Shown: positions 15,208 to 24,519, numbered from the stretch's first letter. The stretch is 35,038 bases of DNA from Candidatus Aminicenantota bacterium (GCA_016927475.1 JAFGMO010000085.1:1-35038), one strand, 5' to 3'. The notes: a model not told the origin generated them from the letters alone. Numbers and translations are program-made.

Positions 15208-18054
15208 ATGTGGAGAGAAAAGATTCTTAAAAAATTAGCCGGCTGGCATGCGCTTCATCCATGGAGAATGCTGGCTGTTGTGCTCTTGGTTACGATCATC
15301 ATGGCCGGAGCTGCCGGTCAGCTCAAGCTGTCGATGCGCACCTCCGATCTTCTTCCGGAAAAGGATCCCATGGTCGTTCAGTACAACAAAGTTCTTAAGG
15401 AGTTTAAAACGGCCTCAAGCCTGATCGTCGTCGTCCAGGGTGAGGAATCCCGCATCAAGGAATTTGCCGAAAAAATCGCTCCCAAAATTCTGGACGTGGT
15501 CGATAGCTCCCAAAACAAAAAATGGCGAGAAGAGATCGAAAAACTTGAGATAAAAATCGAAAAATTAAAAACACGTAATGGCCGCGAAGAGGATATCGAA
15601 AAATATCAAAGAGAGATCGACGATATGCGATCGCATATCGATAAGGTCCTTTTTCAGCGTGTGGATTATAAAGCACCGCTCGATTTTCTAAGAGAAAACA
15701 TGCTGATGCTCGTCAAGGAAGATGACCTGAAAAATCTTAAGGATATTTTTACCAATCCCAACCTTTTGGAGCTGGTGCGGAATATCAACGATTCCATGGA
15801 GAAAGAATATATCGGCGACCAGGAATCGATCTCGACACGGGAGAAAGAGGACGGGGCCGTGAGTTTTCTGGACGGCATTCAGAACCTGGTTTTAAAGCTC
15901 CGGAAAGCCGCTTCCCAACAGGAGCTAACGAAAGAAGAAATCAAGGCGGCCGCAGATAAAATCCTCTTCGGTGATCCTTATGCTCTCTCTTACGATAAAA
16001 CAACCCTCATTCTAACCGCCGTTCCTACCTTTACGATAATGGACCGGGACTATCTCATGGTGGCTACTGAAGAAGTGCAGGCCATTGTTGACGATCTTCT
16101 TCAAGATTATCCGGGACTGCAGGCCGGGCTTACCGGCAGTGTTGCCAGAGAGCATGATGAACAGGTCTATTCCCAGAGGAGTCTGGGTTCGACGACACTC
16201 TTCGCGCTTATCGCCATTCTTATTCTGCTGATGGTATCCTTCCGCATGTGGGTCGCCCCGGTCTTGGCCATCATTACCCTCGTTGTCGGATTGATCTGGG
16301 GGATGGGCACGACCTTTTTTGTCGTGGGATCTCTCAATATGTTCACGGCCCTGATGTCCGTTGTTCTTCTGGGATTGGGCATCGATTTTTCGATCCATAT
16401 CATATCGAATTTCACCGAAAGAAGGGCGGCGGGCGAAAGCATTCCCCAGGCCATGGAATCGACATTCCTGAAATCAGGAAAAGGGGTCGTTACCGGAGCC
16501 TTGACGACAGCCTGCGCTTTCCTGACGCTTATGGTCAGCCAGGCACGCGGTATGCGCGAAATGGGTCTCGTGACGGGGGCGGGGCTTTTGTCCATCCTTC
16601 TGGCTACGATGCTGTTTCTTCCCACTCTCCTTGTTTTCAGGGCACGGCTCGTTGAAAAGAAAATAAATAAACGGGGAAAGGGAGTTCGCGAAGCAAAAGA
16701 TATCTCCTTCCGCTTTCTCGGCAGGATGGCGGAATGGCTGGGAAAACATTATGTTTTTACCATTGCGGGTTCCGTGGTTATCAGTGCTTTCCTCATCTGG
16801 TCGGCCTTTCAAATTCGGTTCGACAACAACTTTATGAACATGGAGCCCGAGAGCTTGGCATCAATCGAGCTCATGGATACCGTGCTTGAAAAATTTGATA
16901 TCAGTACGGAGAACGATTTTACGCTTGTTGATTCCGTCGAAAAATCCAGGGAGTTGTCGAAAAAATTCCGTGATTTGAGCACCGTGGCCGTTACCGAAGA
17001 TATTTCGCGCTATCTCCCCTCGCTTGAAGAGCAGAGAGCGAGAACTCCCGTCATCGAGGAAATTCGGGATATCGTTCGTGAATCCGAGATTCAAAATATA
17101 TTTTCACCGCAGGAAATGGAAATGTTGAAGCGGGAGATCGGGCGCTTGGAGATGAATATCATAGAGATCCAGGATATGGCCTTCCTCGGCGGCCGGGATA
17201 AAGTGGACAACAAATGCAAAATGATTGTCGGGGACCCGGATGTCCCCGGTCCGGGAAATATTTTGAGAGACCTTCTTCAAACCATGGAATCCGATTTTTC
17301 TGCCGGGGCCGAGGGTTTTTCCCTGTTTCAGAGGGATTTTGCTCCCTATTTCAAAGATTCCGTCACCGGAATGTGCCGGACAGAAACCATCACATTAGCC
17401 GATCTTCCTGAAAGCATCTTAGACCGGTACAGCAATACATCGAGGAACCTTTTTATCGTGACCGTTTACCCCGCTGGAAATCTCTGGGAAGGCGGATTGA
17501 TATACCGTTTCGTTGAAGACGTGGAAGGTGTGACCGAAGAGATGACGGGTATGCCTTCTCTCGGCCTGGCCCTGCTTCGTGTCTTCGGACGTGACGGACG
17601 AAAAGCCGTTCTGCTTACCCTGGTCATCGTTTTTCTGCTCCTTTGGATCGATTTCGGAAAACTTCGTGATTCGGTGATCGCCATGATTCCGCTTGCCTTA
17701 GGCATATTCTGGATGGTGGGCGTTTTATATCTCAGCGGTCAGATGCTGACCATCATGAACATGATGGGTCTTCCCCTAATCATAGGTATCGGGATTGATG
17801 ACGGGGTTCACATCATTCACCGCTGGAGGTCCGAAGGAAAAGGAAAAATTAGGACGGTATTTTCCAGTACGGGTAAGGCCATCCTGCTTACCTCCTTGAC
17901 CACCATGCTGGCCTTTGGTTCCCAGTTTTTCTCTGTTTTTCCCGGATGGGCCCAGTTTGGCGCCGCGCTTTTTATCGGCGTTGCAGCCTGCTTTTTGACA
18001 ACGACCCTTATTATTCCCGGGATCATCGGATTCATCGAGAGGAAAAAGAGATGA
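15208..18054 (+). CDS. RND-superfamily MMPL-type exporter
   Basis: 948 residues, a full-length two-half RND protein. TM1 is at about 20-36. A first periplasmic domain follows, including a charged coiled coil at about 103-147. TM2-6 contain the sterol-sensing-like helix with LGIDFSIHI. TM7 lies near residue 515; a second periplasmic domain follows, and TM8-12 contain IGIGIDDGVHI. The intramembrane Asp residues in each half fit proton-coupled transport. The family (HpnN/MmpL-like) moves hopanoids, lipids and other hydrophobic molecules. AAAGGAG precedes the ATG by 7 bases. It is the last of four co-oriented genes that together span inner membrane, periplasm and outer membrane. The substrate is unknown; a lipid is likely. 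Confidence 0.92.
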   Translation: MWREKILKKLAGWHALHPWRMLAVVLLVTIIMAGAAGQLKLSMRTSDLLPEKDPMVVQYNKVLKEFKTASSLIVVVQGEESRIKEFAEKIAPKILDVVDSSQNKKWREEIEKLEIKIEKLKTRNGREEDIEKYQREIDDMRSHIDKVLFQRVDYKAPLDFLRENMLMLVKEDDLKNLKDIFTNPNLLELVRNINDSMEKEYIGDQESISTREKEDGAVSFLDGIQNLVLKLRKAASQQELTKEEIKAAADKILFGDPYALSYDKTTLILTAVPTFTIMDRDYLMVATEEVQAIVDDLLQDYPGLQAGLTGSVAREHDEQVYSQRSLGSTTLFALIAILILLMVSFRMWVAPVLAIITLVVGLIWGMGTTFFVVGSLNMFTALMSVVLLGLGIDFSIHIISNFTERRAAGESIPQAMESTFLKSGKGVVTGALTTACAFLTLMVSQARGMREMGLVTGAGLLSILLATMLFLPTLLVFRARLVEKKINKRGKGVREAKDISFRFLGRMAEWLGKHYVFTIAGSVVISAFLIWSAFQIRFDNNFMNMEPESLASIELMDTVLEKFDISTENDFTLVDSVEKSRELSKKFRDLSTVAVTEDISRYLPSLEEQRARTPVIEEIRDIVRESEIQNIFSPQEMEMLKREIGRLEMNIIEIQDMAFLGGRDKVDNKCKMIVGDPDVPGPGNILRDLLQTMESDFSAGAEGFSLFQRDFAPYFKDSVTGMCRTETITLADLPESILDRYSNTSRNLFIVTVYPAGNLWEGGLIYRFVEDVEGVTEEMTGMPSLGLALLRVFGRDGRKAVLLTLVIVFLLLWIDFGKLRDSVIAMIPLALGIFWMVGVLYLSGQMLTIMNMMGLPLIIGIGIDDGVHIIHRWRSEGKGKIRTVFSSTGKAILLTSLTTMLAFGSQFFSVFPGWAQFGAALFIGVAACFLTTTLIIPGIIGFIERKKR

Positions 18055-18141
18055 GGTGATTTGTGCCCTATACTGTTGCTGTTCGAAATCAGGCAAAAGT
18101 GGTTGAAGAGTGACAAAGGGTAGTGGTAAGATAGCCGCCTG

Positions 18142-18978
18142 ATGAAGTTCATCTCCTACTTAAACCTGTCAAGGCCTGGGATTTTTGTGGGGGCTTTTTT
18201 CTCGTATATGATTGGGGCCGGGATTGCCGGTGGTTTTGATCTTTACAATGTTTTTATAGCCGCTCTGGTTTCACTGATATCGACAAATTTTGTTTATACC
18301 TTTAATTCGTGGGCGGACCGTGACCTGGATAAAATAGAGAAACCCGACCGTCCTATTCCCTCAGGTAAGATCAGTCCAAAGGCTGCGTTTAATTATTCAA
18401 TGTTCCTGCTTGTCCTGTCGGTGGTCTATCCGTTTTTTTTCTTCAACTCCCCGATTACTCTGTCCCATTTCATGCTGTTCCCCTTTCTGGGGATCATTTA
18501 TTCTGCCGAACCGATCAGGCTTCGGAATTACCCACTGGCCGCCGTCCTGGTCATCGTCATCGGCATGCAGACCCCTATCAGGCTGGGATATTATATGAAT
18601 TCTTCAGATAACCTGTTACACCCCTTCTTTATCATCATATTTTTCATGGCCCTTTTTATCATTCCCCTGAAAGCCACCGAAGAAGCAGAACTGGATAAAA
18701 AGATCAATGCTTCCAACCTCTATCTTAAATACGGCAAGAAACTTCTTAGATTTTCCCTGGCCGGATTAGTTCCTTGTGCGGCCATGGCTTATCTGCTGGA
18801 TTTTGATTACCGGTTTAAGATATTTCTTTTTGTCTTCATCCCCATCGTCGCCGTTATCATATCCTATTATCTTTTTAACAGTAAAAATGTCCACCGGTTG
18901 TACGAATCCCTGAAAAGAACTGTCGCGGGAGTCGGCATTCTACTGATCATTACCCTGAAGATCTTTAAAATCATATGA
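18142..18978 (+). CDS. UbiA-family membrane prenyltransferase
   Basis: 278 residues with eight to nine hydrophobic segments. The first Asp-rich motif N55-SWAD59-RDLD63 is intact and followed by KPDRPIPSG, the classic UbiA sequence binding the prenyl diphosphate through Mg. The second motif is degenerate: KATEEAELD185 replaces the usual D-x-x-D pattern, though the trailing NASNLYLKYGKK aligns. The enzyme would condense an isoprenyl chain with an aromatic or other acceptor in the membrane, in the manner of quinone, chlorophyll or geranylgeranyl-lipid synthesis. It starts 87 bases after the pump gene with only a weak ribosome site, and converges on the minus-strand lipid operon 30 bases away. 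Whether it serves either operon is open. Confidence 0.85.
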   Translation: MKFISYLNLSRPGIFVGAFFSYMIGAGIAGGFDLYNVFIAALVSLISTNFVYTFNSWADRDLDKIEKPDRPIPSGKISPKAAFNYSMFLLVLSVVYPFFFFNSPITLSHFMLFPFLGIIYSAEPIRLRNYPLAAVLVIVIGMQTPIRLGYYMNSSDNLLHPFFIIIFFMALFIIPLKATEEAELDKKINASNLYLKYGKKLLRFSLAGLVPCAAMAYLLDFDYRFKIFLFVFIPIVAVIISYYLFNSKNVHRLYESLKRTVAGVGILLIITLKIFKII

Positions 18979-19008
18979 TGGGTGTTTGGTTCTTGTCATA
19001 AAATTCTT

Positions 19009-19770
19009 TCAGCCGTTCCCCGCGAATATTTGATGTTCTGATGCTGAATAGGGTTTGAGGGGACGAAAACTCGCCGGCCTGTTTCCACGGATAGACCCAT
19101 CCTCAAGGCGAAACACACGATCGGCAAACTCCACGATACGGAGGTCATGACTGGCAATGACAACACTTTTATCCTCTGTTTCTGAGAGTTTCTTGAGGAG
19201 GCTGATAACCTCAAAACCCTGCTTTGATTCGAGACTTCCCGTCGGTTCGTCAGCCAGGATGAGAGAAGCATCATTAGCGACTGCCCGTGCCACTGCTACT
19301 CTCTGTTTTTCCCCCTGGCTGAGACAAACTGGAAATTTTCCGGCCAGTTCTTCTATATGGAACTGCTGAAGAAGCCGGATAGCTTTTTGATTCGTTTCTT
19401 TTCTCGGATATCCTGAGAACCTGAGGACGACGCGAAGATTTTCAAGCACTGTAAGCGAATCGATAAGCAGAAATGTCTGAAAAATAAATCCCAGAGAACA
19501 GGCGCGAAGTTTCTGCAGCTCTTTCGGGGAATAAGTGTCGACTTTTCGGTTGAAGAGAAAGACCGACCCTTTGGAAGGTTTTATGAGTCCCGCCATCATG
19601 GTGAGGAGGGTGGTTTTACCGCTGCCGCTGGGCCCCAGGAAGAGGATCAATTCTCCTCTGCCGACCTCTAAAGAAATATTTTTTAAGGCGTATGTTCTGT
19701 TGCCGCCGCTCTCGAAATATTTTGTAACATCAGATAGCCGTACCGGGTTTTTTTGATTCAGAACGTTCAT
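19009..19770 (-). CDS. ABC transporter ATPase, MacB/LolD-type
   Basis: 253 residues. Walker A GPSGSGKTT (46-54), Q loop at about 98, signature LSQGEKQR (150-157), Walker B LILADEPTG (170-178) and the switch His in VIASHDLRI. These place it in the LolD/MacB/FtsE group (type VII ABC systems). A short extra tail (about 25 residues) follows the core. It overlaps the permease gene by 4 bases and is the last gene of the seven-gene lipid operon. In this group the transporter does not usually pump across the inner membrane but does mechanical work on periplasmic substrates. Here it would act with the LolCE-like permease to extract or export the operon's product. Confidence 0.93.
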   Translation of the reverse strand: MNVLNQKNPVRLSDVTKYFESGGNRTYALKNISLEVGRGELILFLGPSGSGKTTLLTMMAGLIKPSKGSVFLFNRKVDTYSPKELQKLRACSLGFIFQTFLLIDSLTVLENLRVVLRFSGYPRKETNQKAIRLLQQFHIEELAGKFPVCLSQGEKQRVAVARAVANDASLILADEPTGSLESKQGFEVISLLKKLSETEDKSVVIASHDLRIVEFADRVFRLEDGSIRGNRPASFRPLKPYSASEHQIFAGNG

Positions 19771-20873
19771 CGGAAAACCTCCAAAATGTAGATTTGGCGA
19801 AGTTTCTGGATGGAGATCAATGCGCTGAAAAAGGACATGACCTGTACGACAAAAATCACACCAATAATATGCACAATGGTTGCTTTAACGGAAACTTCCG
19901 GGGAAAGAATGCCGATGACATGAACCAACGGGAAAAAAAGAAAAAGAGCGGTCAGGCTTGCTCCCGATGATATGAGGAGGGCTTGCTCGATGATCATTTT
20001 CTTTAAAAAAAGGCCCGTTGCACCGAGAGTCTTGAGCACCGAGAAATCTTTCCTTCTTTCAAGAATATTAACGGAAAGGAGAAGACTCAGGATAACCGTC
20101 AGAACAACGCCTCCGATGGCCGCGACGGTATAAAGAAGAGGAAGGAAACCGGACTCCATCTCCCGGATGTTGTTTTTCAAGAAAGCCTCATGGGTGTATG
20201 CTTCCACTCCGCGGACTTTTTCCTTGATTTGTTGTGCGATTTTTCCCAGGGATTCCCGGTTGTTGGTTTCCACCATAAGGCAGGTGGCGATTCCGGGAAA
20301 TCCGACCAGCTTTCGGGTGAACCGCAGTGTTGCAAAGGCATACTGAATGACAAAAGCATTCGTTCCGCGGCTGATACCGACAACTTTCATGCGGTGTTCC
20401 TGGATATGCAGCACATCTCCGATGTCGAACCCGAATTTTGCCGCAAAGGACCTATCCAGAACGATTTCGTCGTCCCTTTGAACATGGCGGCCCAAAGCCA
20501 GTTGCGGTGGTCCTCCACTTCCCTTTGTAATGTCATATCCTGTTAGAAACACTGTTTTTTCTTTTCCGTCTTTCTGAACCGAAGCCAAAACCAGCAGCAC
20601 CGGTGAGACGCTTTTTACATCCGGCAGTTCTCTAATTGACTTCTCTTGAGAAGCGGTCACAAATGAAGACCCGCGCAGGATATTGGTGGCATTGCACTGC
20701 AGCACCCATAGATCGGTGTGATTATGCCGGACATATTCAACGGAGCCGTCCGCCACTCCCTTGTAAACAGATATGAGGAAAAGCATGAGGATGACACAGA
20801 GGGCAACCCCGCCCACGGTCATCGCCAATCTCAACGGCTGGGATCTTAGTGTTCGGATCGCATATACCTCCAT
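19767..20873 (-). CDS. FtsX/MacB-family ABC permease
   Basis: 368 residues from the ATG at 20873, which is preceded by AAAGGAAAAG. A longer frame to 20951 would run into the upstream gene's coding sequence. An N-terminal transmembrane helix (LAMTVGGVALCVILMLFLIS), a large periplasmic MacB-PCD-like domain of about 220 residues, then three C-terminal helices with LERRKDFSVLKTLGAT between the second and third, which is the family hallmark. It pairs with the ATPase. It follows the class II aldolase gene by 16 bases. Its place in a lipid-enzyme operon suggests that the product is moved towards the outer membrane or outside. Confidence 0.9.
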   Translation of the reverse strand: MEVYAIRTLRSQPLRLAMTVGGVALCVILMLFLISVYKGVADGSVEYVRHNHTDLWVLQCNATNILRGSSFVTASQEKSIRELPDVKSVSPVLLVLASVQKDGKEKTVFLTGYDITKGSGGPPQLALGRHVQRDDEIVLDRSFAAKFGFDIGDVLHIQEHRMKVVGISRGTNAFVIQYAFATLRFTRKLVGFPGIATCLMVETNNRESLGKIAQQIKEKVRGVEAYTHEAFLKNNIREMESGFLPLLYTVAAIGGVVLTVILSLLLSVNILERRKDFSVLKTLGATGLFLKKMIIEQALLISSGASLTALFLFFPLVHVIGILSPEVSVKATIVHIIGVIFVVQVMSFFSALISIQKLRQIYILEVFR

Positions 20874-20889
20874 ATTCTTTTCCTTTCGA

Positions 20890-21987
20890 TCAGGCAAACA
20901 TGGGAACCTGGATGATGAGCTTGCTTGATATCCTTTCAAAGATTTCGTCAAGGCTGGGCCCGGTGATGGTCAGACCATGATTCTTGAGTCCTACGGCGGT
21001 TCGGGCGGGATTATTTGTCTGTTTGAGGAGGCGGACAACTTCTTCGGCAAGCTCTTGCGTCCCGCAGGGATAGTTCTGCCGTGTGCAGAGGACTCCTTTC
21101 ATCCAGGCGTGGACATGGACAATGGCACCTACGTCCGGAAAAGTCCGGTAGATCATTTCGTGTTCGACCGCGTCTACGGATACGCGGGCTTTCAGCTCAT
21201 AGACGGGAGGGACGCTGACCAAGGCTTTTCCCTGCTTCATGTCGAATCCTTTGACAAGAAGGATGTCGGTTCCCACTTTAGACAGCCTGGCTTTGTTGAT
21301 ACCCCTTGCCGTCATCCAGAATGTCGTTTTTGACAATTCCGGAATAGATTCCCGCGCGCTCAAATTTCCATAACTAAGACCTTTCATCTCAAAAAGCTTA
21401 TAAAGATGCTGGATGCTTTCTTTCGGCAATACTTTCTTGAGAGGAAAAGGGGACGGCAGGATACCCAAGCTGTCCATCACCCCTCCGAATTTTTTTAGCT
21501 TTTCGACGATGGGGGTTGTTTTCCAGTACTGCTGCGGAAGGTCGGTAGAGAAAGTGTTTCCGATGGCAAACCGGGCACTGGCAAGAGGTAACAACTGCTG
21601 ATAGACTTTTTCAGGATCAAAAGGGAAGTGGTAGAAGCCCGCTTCCGGAGTCGTGAAATAGATCTCACAATCGCTGCCGGTTATGCTGTTATCCGCGGGA
21701 ACCGCACAGAGCAGGACATTTGAAAGCGTATGAACTAAGGTCGTATAGCAGAGTGAATGAAGGTTTTTTCCGTTTGTATCGGCTGTTATAAGAGAAAAGA
21801 CAAAAATGTTTTTTGTGTTTCTTCGGAAAAATTGGGGGTTGTCGATACCCGTTAGATTGAGCACGAATTTAACCCCGTTTTCAGGCGGGGAGAGTTCGTG
21901 TCCATGCTGAATACATTTTTTGATAAATGATTCGGCAATTTTATCTCTCAAAGGATTGTTGTCATGTTTGATCACGGAAAACTTCAT
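20890..21987 (-). CDS. Class II aldolase/adducin-domain protein with unknown N-terminal domain
   Basis: 365 residues. The C-terminal part (about 190-360) is a class II aldolase: GNLSAR (208-212), the acidic region before RTFPDVGAIVHVH (Zn ligands His291 and His293), and GLKNHG (His337). Members include fuculose/rhamnulose phosphate aldolases and the MtnB dehydratase of methylthioadenosine salvage. The first 185 residues match no domain I recognise. They include a possible Rossmann-like stretch (KFVLNLTGIDN, then IFVFSLIT). AGGAGG precedes the ATG. The first 26 bases overlap the end of the decarboxylase gene. The substrate cannot be told; its operon position next to an aminocarboxypropyl transferase, which releases methylthioadenosine in the BtaA family, makes a methylthio-sugar link worth testing. 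Confidence 0.82.
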   Translation of the reverse strand: MKFSVIKHDNNPLRDKIAESFIKKCIQHGHELSPPENGVKFVLNLTGIDNPQFFRRNTKNIFVFSLITADTNGKNLHSLCYTTLVHTLSNVLLCAVPADNSITGSDCEIYFTTPEAGFYHFPFDPEKVYQQLLPLASARFAIGNTFSTDLPQQYWKTTPIVEKLKKFGGVMDSLGILPSPFPLKKVLPKESIQHLYKLFEMKGLSYGNLSARESIPELSKTTFWMTARGINKARLSKVGTDILLVKGFDMKQGKALVSVPPVYELKARVSVDAVEHEMIYRTFPDVGAIVHVHAWMKGVLCTRQNYPCGTQELAEEVVRLLKQTNNPARTAVGLKNHGLTITGPSLDEIFERISSKLIIQVPMFA

Positions 21988-23386
21988 TTTTTTCCTCCTT
22001 TTGTTGTTTTGGATTTATATAAACATCTCTCCCTGTCATGTCCGCAAAGGTTTCGGTCCGCCTTATGAGGGAAACCGAATTATTCTTGACGGAAACGATG
22101 GCAGGATGGGGAAACCCGAAAGATGATTCCATGGCAGTGAAATAAGCTCCGCTATCCATTAAAGCCAGGACTTCGCCGGGCTGTACCCTGGGCATGAGCT
22201 TGTTCCTGTAGACGACGTCGGAGGCAAAGCAGACGGGTCCTATGATGGTGCTTTTTTCCACTGCGGGGCGAAACACATCGTTGCATAAAAAGATTTCATG
22301 ATATTCATAGAAGGTGGGGAGAGTCACTGTTCCCAATCCGCCGTCGGTGATAAGCCATTTTTTGATTCCGCGGCGCTCTTTGACGCGGTGGACGGTGAGG
22401 AGCAGGAATTGATTGGGACTGGCGATACTGCGGCCGGGCTCGTAAAGCAGTTCAGGAAGGGCTCCATGGGGGAAAAATTTTTCAATGGTTCGCGAAATTT
22501 CCCTGGTGAATTTTTGATGGGTTGGTTCTTTTTTATTCCGGGTCGCGGATGGAAGCCGCTCAAATCCCTGGTAGACTAATAGTTCGCGGGAGGTGAACTC
22601 TCTGGTTGTCCTTGAGGCAAATCCCCCTCCGACATCGAGAACACGGATAGAAAAACCGGTCGCCTCGGCGGTTTTTTTAAGCTGTCCGAGGCACTGCAGG
22701 GCGTTGGAGTAATCTTTGGAATCCTTCAGCCCGGTTCCTATGTGAAAATGAAAACCGTGGAACTCGAGACCTTTGCTTTGTTTTATTCGGATGAGCGCTT
22801 CAGGCACTTCTCCTCCCTTTAGGTCGAGTCCGAAAGCGCAGCCTTTCCGGCTCGCGGTGGCCGATCCTTGGTTTGTCCCGCGGGGAGTATAATCCGGGTT
22901 GATCCGGAGCAGGACGTCGGCCCGGTGGCCGGATTCATTGCAGAGGATGTCGAGTTCCTCGAGTTCCTCCAGGGAATCGATAATGATGAAGCGGACATGC
23001 GTTTCCAGGCATTTTTCAAGAAACTTACGTGTTTTGCAGGGACCGTTAACGATAATGTCTCCGCCTTTATGTCCCGCATTCAAGGCAAGGTAAAGCTCGA
23101 ACGGACTCATCACTTCAGCCTTCAAGCCCGCTTCTTTTAAAACCCGGACGACGGCGGGGACGGAATTGCATTTGTAGGCGTAATGGACCGTTGTTTTTCC
23201 TGAATATTCCGATTGGGCGGCGTAAACGAAGCTTGATGCCGTCTGAATAAGACGGGCTTCATTGAGCACATGAAGGGGGGTACCAAACCGATCTGCAAGA
23301 GAAACGGTAGATACCCCGCCTATCATGAGCTCCCCTCCCGAATTAACCGAAAGCCCCCAATCCATCGGTTCCCATTTTTTTTTCAT
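21962..23386 (-). CDS. Fold-III PLP-dependent decarboxylase (LysA/diaminopimelate-decarboxylase-like)
   Basis: 474 residues. The motifs of the alanine-racemase-fold decarboxylases are all present: Schiff-base Lys72 in VHYAYKCNS, HFHIGTG (213-219), GGG (253-255), EPGRS (316-320), Cys386 followed by SD (389-390), and DSGAY (411-415). The active-site loops differ from housekeeping LysA (HFHIGTG for HxGS; GPVCFASD for the CESxD loop), so this is probably a specialised amino-acid decarboxylase. Known relatives act on diaminopimelate, ornithine, arginine and carboxynorspermidine. It starts two bases after the GNAT gene ends. Inside a lipid operon it may decarboxylate an amino-acid head group; that is inference. 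Confidence 0.88.
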   Translation of the reverse strand: MKKKWEPMDWGLSVNSGGELMIGGVSTVSLADRFGTPLHVLNEARLIQTASSFVYAAQSEYSGKTTVHYAYKCNSVPAVVRVLKEAGLKAEVMSPFELYLALNAGHKGGDIIVNGPCKTRKFLEKCLETHVRFIIIDSLEELEELDILCNESGHRADVLLRINPDYTPRGTNQGSATASRKGCAFGLDLKGGEVPEALIRIKQSKGLEFHGFHFHIGTGLKDSKDYSNALQCLGQLKKTAEATGFSIRVLDVGGGFASRTTREFTSRELLVYQGFERLPSATRNKKEPTHQKFTREISRTIEKFFPHGALPELLYEPGRSIASPNQFLLLTVHRVKERRGIKKWLITDGGLGTVTLPTFYEYHEIFLCNDVFRPAVEKSTIIGPVCFASDVVYRNKLMPRVQPGEVLALMDSGAYFTAMESSFGFPHPAIVSVKNNSVSLIRRTETFADMTGRDVYINPKQQKEEKNEVFRDQT

Positions 23387-23388
23387 GG

Positions 23389-24519
23389 TTATTTTCCTTT
23401 TTTTATTGTTGAAAAATGTTTCTTATAAATGAAAAAATATTTATCTTCTTTTAATCCCAAGAGCTGGGCTGTCTGAACAGCCGGGATATTTTTTTCCGAC
23501 ATCCATGTGGTTTCCAAGGAATCGTATTTTTTGGCGATCCGGCAGGCGGCATTGAGAATAAGATAAAATGCTCTACCGCGTTGATAAGCCTTTTTTACGG
23601 CAACTGAAAAAATGACGAGCTTTCGAATCTTCTTTTTTTCATAAAGAAACCTTCCGTATTTTAAGGGGCCCGGCCTGCCTTTCATCTTCTTCAAGGCCGG
23701 ATTAACATCCAGAACATAGTGAAGGACGGCTACCGGTTTTCCTTTATGTTCGACGATTTGGATCAGTTCCGGTTTGGTCACCAAGCGCAGGTATTTTGCT
23801 GAAAACGTGTATTCATCCAGGGAAAGAGGAAGGAAATGCCAGTTATCTGAAAAAGCGTCGTTGTTGACCTCCCTGATCCGCTCAAGTTCATTGGGGATAT
23901 CTCTCATGTTAAACGGCCGGATGCGGTAGTCCCCATTAACGCGGGAGGCTTTAAGATTTTTATAGCGGTTATGTAAATAATCCCTGATGGTTTCGTTTTT
24001 TCTGGTATGTAATCGTTCCGCCACCGAGAAACCGGAATGTTCTAAAAATTTTTGGTAGTATGGGGGATTGTAGGTTTGGAAAAAGGTCGGCGGGGTTCCA
24101 TGGCCGCTTGTTTGAAGTCCGAGTTCGGAGTAGTGATGTGGATTGAACGGACCCTCTAAAAGTTCCGCGCCTTGACCGATGCAGTAGTTTTCGGCTGCAC
24201 TGAATAGATGATGTGCGGCTTGGGTGTCTTCTAATGACTCAAAAAAACCGAAGAAGGCGGCTTTGACACCAAATTTCTTAAAGTGGTTCCGGTTGATGAT
24301 AACGGCAACGCGGGAAACGGGCTCTTTTTCCTTGCGGCAGAGAAAAAGCTTGAGGTCGGCGTTTTTAAAATAGGGGTTGAGGGAAGGATTTAGTGTCCTC
24401 CGGACTTCTTGGGTGACGGGAGCCACCCAATGGGGATCATTTTTGTAGATCGAAAAGGGAAGCCGTATAAAATCATCCATGGTCCTGGAATCGTTGACCG
24501 GTATAACCTGATAACTCAT
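23389..24519 (-). CDS. GNAT-like N-acyl/acetyltransferase
   Basis: 376 residues, no signal peptide. The N-terminus (MSYQVIPVNDSRTMDDFIRLPFSIY, then DPHWVAP) and RVAVIINRNHFKKFG are typical of the YghO-like GNAT group, often described as uncharacterised. A second GNAT-like half (about 200-370) includes PVAVLHYVLDVNPALKKMKG and a CoA-binding-like RGRAFYLILNAA. It would transfer an acyl group from CoA to an amine. Coupled to the upstream BtaA-type fusion by a 4-base overlap. In this operon the acceptor may be the amine produced by the neighbouring enzymes; this is not shown by the sequence. Confidence 0.72.
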   Translation of the reverse strand: MSYQVIPVNDSRTMDDFIRLPFSIYKNDPHWVAPVTQEVRRTLNPSLNPYFKNADLKLFLCRKEKEPVSRVAVIINRNHFKKFGVKAAFFGFFESLEDTQAAHHLFSAAENYCIGQGAELLEGPFNPHHYSELGLQTSGHGTPPTFFQTYNPPYYQKFLEHSGFSVAERLHTRKNETIRDYLHNRYKNLKASRVNGDYRIRPFNMRDIPNELERIREVNNDAFSDNWHFLPLSLDEYTFSAKYLRLVTKPELIQIVEHKGKPVAVLHYVLDVNPALKKMKGRPGPLKYGRFLYEKKKIRKLVIFSVAVKKAYQRGRAFYLILNAACRIAKKYDSLETTWMSEKNIPAVQTAQLLGLKEDKYFFIYKKHFSTIKKGK

